Part shown: positions 59,104 to 64,000 of the stretch, piece by piece
Layout: every line of letters starts with the position of its first letter
Numbering within the stretch: the stretch's first letter is position 1
Assembly: GCA_905221435.1 (NCBI GenBank)
Contig: CAJNDD010000004.1
Location: forward strand, 46,348 to 110,347
Source: a bacterium
GTDB taxonomy: Bacteria; Bacillota; Bacilli; Lactobacillales; Streptococcaceae
Length of the DNA: 64,000 bases
Direction: 5' to 3'
Position numbers and translations under genes: made by a program
The notes under the pieces: generated by a model
Database searches by the model: none
Told to the model about the DNA's origin: nothing
What the model saw: only the letters and a program-made list of their open reading frames with translations

Positions 59104-59132
59104 ATTATACACTTATTCTTCATAGATTTCAA
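59104..59132 (-). promoter_or_regulatory. Promoter of oxidoreductase-tetR operon
   Basis: TTGAAA, 17 bp, TATAAT, with TG one base upstream; transcript start expected near 59097. Confidence 0.8.
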
Positions 59133-59224
59133 CTATACTGTTTCCACAGCTTCTAACAAAAGCTGTTCATGATAAAAATAGATCTATTTTCCCTTTTGAA
59201 AGATTATCAAACTATGATTCAAAG

Positions 59225-59256
59225 AAATCCGACTGCCTATAAAAGCAGCCGGATTT
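59225..59256. terminator. Terminator hairpin after the EXLDI gene
   Basis: AAATCCGACTGC / GCAGCCGGATTT stem with one mismatch. TTTTT lies at 59254-59258; functional direction is unclear, since A/T tracts are on both sides. Confidence 0.7.
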
Positions 59257-59625
59257 TTATATATCTAATTTTTCAAAAAATTTGCCTGTTGACTGCTTTT
59301 CTTTTAGCTTCTCCAGCAGCTCATTTTCCAGAAAAGGACTTAGTTCGTCAAAATCTTGGCAAACCTTAAAAACAGTCTCTCTATCTATATGGCCAAAAGT
59401 TAGTTCATAATAGTCCTTATGATGATGCCAGTTCTGGTCATAGTTGATATCTGTCCGTTGATAGTAAACAATGTTTTGTTTCGGTGTCAGGTAAATCTTC
59501 TGCGTCAGAATGCTTTTCTGATCTTTGGACAATTTACTGCGACTAAAAATCTTAACACCTTGAAAAATCTTGCGCTCATGAATACCTTGATTTGTGACTT
59601 TCAGTTCAACTCTTTTATAATACAT
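59257..59625 (-). CDS. EXLDI family protein
   Basis: 122 residues. The C-terminus ends in EKLDI, the motif that names the EXLDI protein family; upstream are IFQGVKIFSRSKLSKDQKSI and TDINYDQNWHHHKDYYELTF. Small soluble protein of unknown function. GGAGGTATCAGT precedes the start. Monocistronic, between a hairpin and the DUF2268 gene. Confidence 0.7.
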   Translation of the reverse strand: MYYKRVELKVTNQGIHERKIFQGVKIFSRSKLSKDQKSILTQKIYLTPKQNIVYYQRTDINYDQNWHHHKDYYELTFGHIDRETVFKVCQDFDELSPFLENELLEKLKEKQSTGKFFEKLDI

Positions 59626-59687
59626 ACTGATACCTCCAGAAATTACCTACATTATATCAAGTTTTGGCAGATTTTCAAGCAAAAGTA

Positions 59688-60500
59688 TCATTTCCAAAAG
59701 TTTTTAGTCGCCTCTAAAATCTCTTCCGTTGGTGTCACAGTAGCCTCAAGAATGCTCTTACCAGTCTTTTTCAGATAAGCTTGTATCAGATGATAACCAT
59801 AAGCATAGCCCGCAGCATAAGGCATTCCAACTGGTATCTGACCCTGTATCTTAGCTATTTCATCACCGTAGAGATATGGTGCCATTTCCGCCATCCCTGT
59901 TAGCTGAAGCTGACTTGAGATGATGGGCTTAATCTCTTCTAACTGCTCTGGACTGGTTGAAGTAACCCAAGGCCCAATGAGATCCTTACCATAGAGCTCA
60001 GCTGCAAAAGACTCTGCCAATCCTTCACTGACTACCCAGTCCGCTAGTGTCGTCTGCTGATTCCATTTGACAAATTGAAAGCGGACATTGTGATTGCACT
60101 CATGGGCTAACGCCGTCTGCACACGGGGTAAAGTATAGTCATTTGGTAGTAAACTAAGCATGAGGTAGCCTGGAATTCCTCCATCTCCGCTGTATCCCTT
60201 ATTAAGCTGTAGCATAGGTTTTTCTGGATTGCCCAATAAAATAGTAAAATGGTAATCCTCAACCTCTAAGTCATAGCCAGCCTGCTCAAAAAGACCAATA
60301 CTCCTCTTGATGGTATCCTGGCGGTCTTGCCAGAGTTGATCAGAACTTAGAGCGTCGATAGCTGGTCTATCCTTTTCTGAGAGAGTTGAGGGTAACTGAT
60401 TCATAAAACCAAGTAGGAAAAGAGCATCAAATCCTCCAGGATACTTCGCTTTTAAAGGAATGTGTTGAGTTTGGTATTTCGTATCAGAAGGTGCCAACAT
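59688..60500 (-). pseudogene. DUF2268 putative zinc protease, 5' end replaced
   Basis: 270-residue frame. It has the DUF2268 core, with HECNH (HEXXH zinc motif, residues 133-137) and ADWVVSEGLAESFAAELYGK (probable third ligand region). The first residues, MLAPSD, are translated from the antisense strand of the duplicated gdhA end. True homology starts only at about TKYQTQHIPLKAKYPGGFDA, so some 30-40 N-terminal residues and the promoter of the original gene are missing. A product could still be made from the new ATG, but no ribosome binding site is evident. I treat it as truncated. Confidence 0.75.
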
Positions 60501-60801
60501 GCCTAGCGACCTTGATGCGATTAAAGTCTACAAAGAAAACGGAATCCTTTACGGACCTGCCAAAGCTGCCAACGCTGGTGGTGTAGCTGTATCAGCGCTT
60601 GAAATGAGCCAAAACAGCCTTCGCCTTTCATGGACCCGTGAAGAAGTTGATGGACGCCTCAAAGACATCATGACCAACATCTTCAACACAGCTAAAACAA
60701 CTGCTGAAACATACGGTCTTGGTACTGACTACCTTGCAGGAGCAAACATTGCTGCCTTTGAAAATATAGCAAACGCTATGATTGCACAAGGTGTGGTTTA
60801 A
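60480..60801 (+). pseudogene. gdhA: Second copy of gdhA 3' end
   Basis: Direct repeat 2. It encodes the last 106 or so residues of glutamate dehydrogenase in frame to the stop, starting abruptly at [20 protein letters not shown]. It has no promoter or ribosome binding site and cannot give an enzyme. Unlike the full copy, it is followed by a strong terminator, so this is probably the original chromosomal end of gdhA and the full gene upstream acquired its 3' end with the cargo, or the reverse. Confidence 0.92.
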
Positions 60802-60818
60802 GAGTTAAAAAAGTTATC

Positions 60819-60848
60819 AAAAGCAACAGCTAAACAGCTGTTGCTTTT
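60819..60848 (+). terminator. Original gdhA terminator
   Basis: AAAAGCAACAGC / GCTGTTGCTTTT perfect 12-bp stem, 6-base loop. Confidence 0.9.
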
Positions 60849-60957
60849 CGTATTGTAAAATTTAATTTAAGCAAATAAACTTACTATGTTTCTACAATCA
60901 ATCTTAATTTATTGTTAAAGAAATGGATAAGATTATTTCATTACGAATGTCATCAAA

Positions 60958-61413
60958 TCAAGAAACTATAAAACTTTTACCACAATTTCCACAAGTCAAT
61001 TTAGTTCCAATTACTCCATCTGTAGGTTTATGACAAGTAGGACAATAAACACGTTTTGCTGATAGTCGATAAGATAACTCATCTCGCAATTCTTTCCCTT
61101 TAATTTCAATAACATCATCACCTTGTTCTTCAAACTTAAGAACTGTTATCAAAGCTTTGTCATATTGTTTCATCCGTGGCTGTTTTAAGAATAAAAAAGA
61201 TGATATAAGTAAAAATAGGAAAAATAAAACAAACAAAATTGTAACTATTAAAAGCCACATAAAGTAGAAATCGTGAAGTAATCCTTCTTTTTTTCCTAAT
61301 ATCCATCTCATGTAGCTATCGATGTACTGATAAAATTTCAATCCTGAGACAATACATATAAAAGATACTACGGGAAAGACAAATTTTGAAATGATCAAAC
61401 GATAGCGTCTCAT
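60958..61413 (-). CDS. Membrane protein with C-terminal zinc ribbon (1)
   Basis: 151 residues. Two membrane helices (about 8-28 and 48-75), a charged linker, and a zinc ribbon at the C-terminus with two CxxC pairs (CPTCHKPTDGVIGTKLTCGN then CGKSF). Function unknown. Its start abuts the stop of the preceding gene, so it is the last of a three-gene unit. The set resembles small YdjG/YdjH-like membrane proteins of Bacillus in layout only. Confidence 0.75.
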   Translation of the reverse strand: MRRYRLIISKFVFPVVSFICIVSGLKFYQYIDSYMRWILGKKEGLLHDFYFMWLLIVTILFVLFFLFLLISSFLFLKQPRMKQYDKALITVLKFEEQGDDVIEIKGKELRDELSYRLSAKRVYCPTCHKPTDGVIGTKLTCGNCGKSFIVS

Positions 61414-62055
61414 TTATATTTCCTTTCTAGATAACCATGCACCGCAATAATCACATGATTTACCTTGCCCTAGATCAAGCAGATTCTCACCACTACATGA
61501 TGGACAAATAACGGGATATGTATTTTTGTTAATCTGGTGCTTTTCAAATAAAGTGAATAAAGCTTGTATTTGATTTCGTTTCTTGACTTCTTCTTCTCTC
61601 TTTGACTTACGATACGTCATTACCAATATTGAGATCACACTAAACAAATACCACGGAGCTAAAAGAAATAGAAATCGAATAGACCATTCCCTAGATTTTT
61701 CAAATTCAAGAAATGATGATAAAATGATTAAAACAAGCATTTGAAGTAAATTCTTCTGTTTTAATTTCTTTAAGGAAAAGGAATCTTTAATTGTTTCTCG
61801 AAATAAATATAAAATAATTAAAGCAACTAGTAAAAAGATAACATTCTGAAATGTTAAAAATAAAAAACTGATCACAATAGGAATCCCAACAAACTTTGCT
61901 AAAATTATAAAATCAAGATTTTTCAATATAAAGATAGTTGGTCCATCTTCTAGAGAAAAGATAGCAAGTGATAAAACTACAAAACAGAGTATTACTATAT
62001 TTGAAATTAACCAATGAAAGCCTGTTTTCCAATTATTCTTAATATACTGCTTCAC
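61414..62055 (-). CDS. Membrane protein with C-terminal zinc ribbon (2)
   Basis: 213 residues. About four or five helices (roughly 15-32, 50-68, 72-90, 105-118 and 125-150), a basic linker, then a zinc ribbon CPSCSGENLLDLGQGKSCDY then CGAW. It overlaps the upstream small gene by 4 bp. Ribbon spacing differs from the neighbour, so it is not a simple duplicate. Function unknown; probably partners with the adjacent ribbon protein. Confidence 0.75.
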   Translation of the reverse strand: MKQYIKNNWKTGFHWLISNIVILCFVVLSLAIFSLEDGPTIFILKNLDFIILAKFVGIPIVISFLFLTFQNVIFLLVALIILYLFRETIKDSFSLKKLKQKNLLQMLVLIILSSFLEFEKSREWSIRFLFLLAPWYLFSVISILVMTYRKSKREEEVKKRNQIQALFTLFEKHQINKNTYPVICPSCSGENLLDLGQGKSCDYCGAWLSRKEI

Positions 62056-62339
62056 CTTTCTTCTCCTCTAGTTGCTATATATTCTCTATAAAGAGCCTTT
62101 CCATTATATATCTCATCCAAAGCTTTGACTTTAATTTTTATATTTTCTAAAACACCAAAGCTATAAAATGCAAAGGAAGACAAAAAGAAACCTGATAAAG
62201 AAAAAATAATAGGTGTCACTATTGAGAAAATCGGCTTACCATGTTCAAGAAATAGAGTTACGGCCCATAGTGAAAGAAAAAATGTTGCACTTGTCAATCC
62301 CATAAAAAGTATACTTAATAAACGAAATACTTGGTACAT
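62052..62339 (-). CDS. Small two-helix membrane protein
   Basis: 95 residues: two hydrophobic helices (about 5-30 and 38-65), then a short charged tail. No zinc ribbon. First gene of the three-gene unit; no clear promoter was seen in the 170 bp before it. Family not recognised. Confidence 0.65.
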   Translation of the reverse strand: MYQVFRLLSILFMGLTSATFFLSLWAVTLFLEHGKPIFSIVTPIIFSLSGFFLSSFAFYSFGVLENIKIKVKALDEIYNGKALYREYIATRGEER

Positions 62340-62648
62340 CTACTATATCCTCTTGTCATAGAACTTGTCTAAGTAATCCCTTACTCTTTTAAAAAGATTT
62401 CCTAATATCTTTCAGGGAATTGGTGTATTTATCTATACATTTCCATACTTAGAATTACATAATTTCAATGATCTAAAAACGAAAACAAAAAATCTTAGTT
62501 TTCAGATTTCTAAGAAAAAGGGAAATTCTGGCACCCCCAGACTTCCCAAATAAATTCAAAAATAAATGTGAAAATACAAAAAACCAAAAGTTAAAGATAA
62601 TATCCAAACTAGAATGGTATAAAAAATTATTTTCTCCTAAGATTCGAA
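62340..62648. other. Intergenic stretch between the SPFH gene and membrane genes
   Basis: 309 AT-rich bases. Contains the strong hairpin listed at 62513 and a weaker CTTAG / CTAAG hairpin at 62493-62515. No small gene with a ribosome binding site was found. Confidence 0.45.
62513..62547 (-). terminator. Terminator of the SPFH gene
   Basis: GGGAAGTCTGG / CCAGAATTTCCC stem with one internal mismatch region, then CTTTTTC on the minus strand. Confidence 0.75.
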
Positions 62649-63692
62649 CTATCTTTCATGACCACAATTAGAACAGAAGTTTGCTCCTTCCAAAAAAGAA
62701 GTCCCGCATTGGCTACAAAACTTAGCGAAGCCTATTTCTCCTTTGAGGTCAGATTTATGTTGATTAACATCTTTGTCCAATGAATTCCTATCTTCAATAT
62801 GATTCACCAAGTTGCTAAATTTAGCACCCAAGCCAAGCCCCATTGCGATTTCCACACCTGCTCCCATTAGCTTTCCTGTAGAATCATTATTTTTAGCTGC
62901 CTCTTCTAAAATATCAAATTGTCTCTCTTCTTGATAAGTGTATTCTTCAATAGCTCTACTCTCCTGCTTGCTTTTTGCTTCCAAAATTTGCTTGTGGAAT
63001 TTAAAGATTTCTCTATATCCATTGCTATTCTGATTTACCTTTAAGGCCTCAATGTTAAATTCTTCAATACTAATTCCATATTTAGCAAAATGGCTAGATA
63101 AAATTTCTGACAAACCAACAGCTATATCAAAACTGTGCATCTCAATGTCAATAATTGGAATCTTATAGTTATATATTACTTGTGAAATAGCTGAACTAAT
63201 CAGTCCACTGGCAGTTTGTCTAAATCGATTTTGTAAAATAGTAGCTGTTATAAGATCAGGGTGACTTGGCATAAATTCTAGTATAAAAGCTTCCAAATCT
63301 ACAATTCGAGGAATAAAATTTCCATGTATTTTCAACTCAACAGGAATATCACTTTCTGGATCTCGAACCATTATAGGTGAAGAAGTTCCCCACCCAATCG
63401 GTTGTAAATCATACGTGTTTACAAACCACAAAAATGATGAGTCAGATGAAAGACTTCCACTTAGAAAGTTTTTTATTCCTGAAGCTGTCTGAATATCATT
63501 TCCTTCAATCTTATGTTTTCCAGCATCATAAGTAGCTACTGCTCTTCCATTTGAAAAGAACACAGCACTCTGACCAGAATTTACAATTACAGTTGCTCCT
63601 ATCTTAATATTCGTTTTAGGATGTCTCCAAGCAAGTATATTCCTTGTTTCCTCACCTTCATAATGAATAACATCAAACAAATTTAATGCCAT
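62649..63692 (-). CDS. SPFH-domain protein with C-terminal zinc ribbon, YdjI type
   Basis: 347 residues. N-terminal HPKTNIKIGATVIVNSGQSA and AVFFSNGRAVATYDAGKHKI are typical of the YdjI-like SPFH group. A band-7 domain follows (to about 225), then a helical region (about 225-270), a glycine-rich GAGVEIAMGLGLGAKF stretch and a zinc ribbon CSQCGTSFLEGANFCSNCG. In Bacillus YdjI works with YdjG/YdjH and PspA in membrane stress; no PspA is visible here. Own promoter and terminator, but same direction as the three membrane genes. AAAGGAG precedes the start. Confidence 0.85.
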   Translation of the reverse strand: MALNLFDVIHYEGEETRNILAWRHPKTNIKIGATVIVNSGQSAVFFSNGRAVATYDAGKHKIEGNDIQTASGIKNFLSGSLSSDSSFLWFVNTYDLQPIGWGTSSPIMVRDPESDIPVELKIHGNFIPRIVDLEAFILEFMPSHPDLITATILQNRFRQTASGLISSAISQVIYNYKIPIIDIEMHSFDIAVGLSEILSSHFAKYGISIEEFNIEALKVNQNSNGYREIFKFHKQILEAKSKQESRAIEEYTYQEERQFDILEEAAKNNDSTGKLMGAGVEIAMGLGLGAKFSNLVNHIEDRNSLDKDVNQHKSDLKGEIGFAKFCSQCGTSFLEGANFCSNCGHER

Positions 63693-63748
63693 TTTTTCTC
63701 CTTTTCTTTATAAAAATGTTAAGACCACTCTTCCCTAACTATACTACT

Positions 63749-63777
63749 ATTATATAACCCCTTTATTAAAAAGGCAA
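63749..63777 (-). promoter_or_regulatory. Promoter of the SPFH gene
   Basis: TTGCCT, 17 bp, TATAAT; leader of about 50 bases. Confidence 0.75.
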
Positions 63778-63828
63778 CTCATACTTATAAATCATCATCT
63801 CTGGACAATAATTCATAAAAATATAAAA

Positions 63829-64000
63829 GGCTCTATAATATTTGTAGTGGGTAAATCTCCTATGGATCTTATGGAGCCTATTTTGTTGTAGAAAAGGAAA
63901 TCATCGCTAAACTGGACTACGACGCCCCATCTTACCCTGATTGCGGAAGTCAAATGAGGAAATATGACTTCCAGAAACCGTCTAAGATTCCTTACCTTGA
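63829..64000 (+). mobile_element. ISL3-family 5' relic, cut by window edge
   Basis: Left end GGCTCTATAATATTTGTAGT, then the transposase N-terminal region in frame as VVEKEIIAKLDYDAPSYPDC. The first zinc-finger cysteine is changed to Tyr (SYPDC for SCPDC). It shares with the copy at 8665 the same short leader joined to the VEKEIIAK segment. The remainder lies outside the window. Confidence 0.8.

Noticed and set aside
60499-60801. Independent 100-codon gene
   Set aside because: It is the duplicated gdhA 3' end, beginning at an internal Met of the enzyme, without ribosome binding site.

Overview
The window is a low-GC Firmicute chromosome segment that I assign to a Mitis-group Streptococcus (S. 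mitis, S. oralis or S. pneumoniae relatives). The basis is recognisable pneumococcal-type genes (spxR, rocS, macP, the gtfA/gtfB pair, msrAB, an SMK riboswitch before metK), extended -10 promoters (TGNTATAAT), and degenerate IS3- and ISL3-family elements (the latter IS1167-like). No rRNA, tRNA, CRISPR array or intact prophage is visible.

Layout. 1-8330: uvrB (cut by the window edge), a membrane protein, a glutamine-type amino-acid ABC importer with glnQ, zwf, ftsY and two Cof-type HAD phosphatases. 8665-9426: ISL3 relic plus an IS3 end. 9441-13413: murA, acetyltransferase, spxR, map. 13775-18926: a ytqA-mnmM-small protein-antiporter-yihY operon and a divergent DUF3397 gene. 19160-22794: gtfB, gtfA and a DivIVA-like protein, without the accessory Sec genes. 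23021-23117: IS3 relic. 23577-36901: rplL-rplJ with L10 leader, an MTA/SAH deaminase, a heterodimeric ABC exporter, msrAB, thrB, hom, a YbaB/EbfC paralogue, a membrane GDPD, an exonuclease and rocS. 36978-39944: mtnN, macP, NUDIX and glmU.

40029-46658 is an accessory island. A controller gene, a probable restriction endonuclease and two DNA cytosine-5 methyltransferases lie between two decayed, co-oriented IS3 copies, with truncated genes at both edges. 46670-55167 returns to housekeeping genes: metK with SAM riboswitch, a third IS relic cluster, ABC-F protein, VanZ-like, rlmN, yutD, sodA, holA, pyrDA. 55372-60801 is gdhA plus about 4 kb of cargo (acetyltransferase, TetR regulator with oxidoreductase, EXLDI protein, truncated DUF2268 protease) closed by a second copy of the last 322 bp of gdhA. 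60958-63692 holds three small membrane genes, two with C-terminal zinc ribbons, and an SPFH/zinc-ribbon gene resembling the Bacillus YdjGHI set. The window ends inside another ISL3 relic.

Functionally most of the segment is core metabolism and envelope biology: murA, glmU, macP, rocS, zwf, gdhA, metK/mtnN/mtaD for SAM turnover, and msrAB/sodA/spxR for oxidative stress. The variable parts are the restriction-modification island, the gdhA-linked cargo, the SPFH module and the gtfAB locus. Several block boundaries coincide with IS relics, which suggests IS-associated rearrangement.
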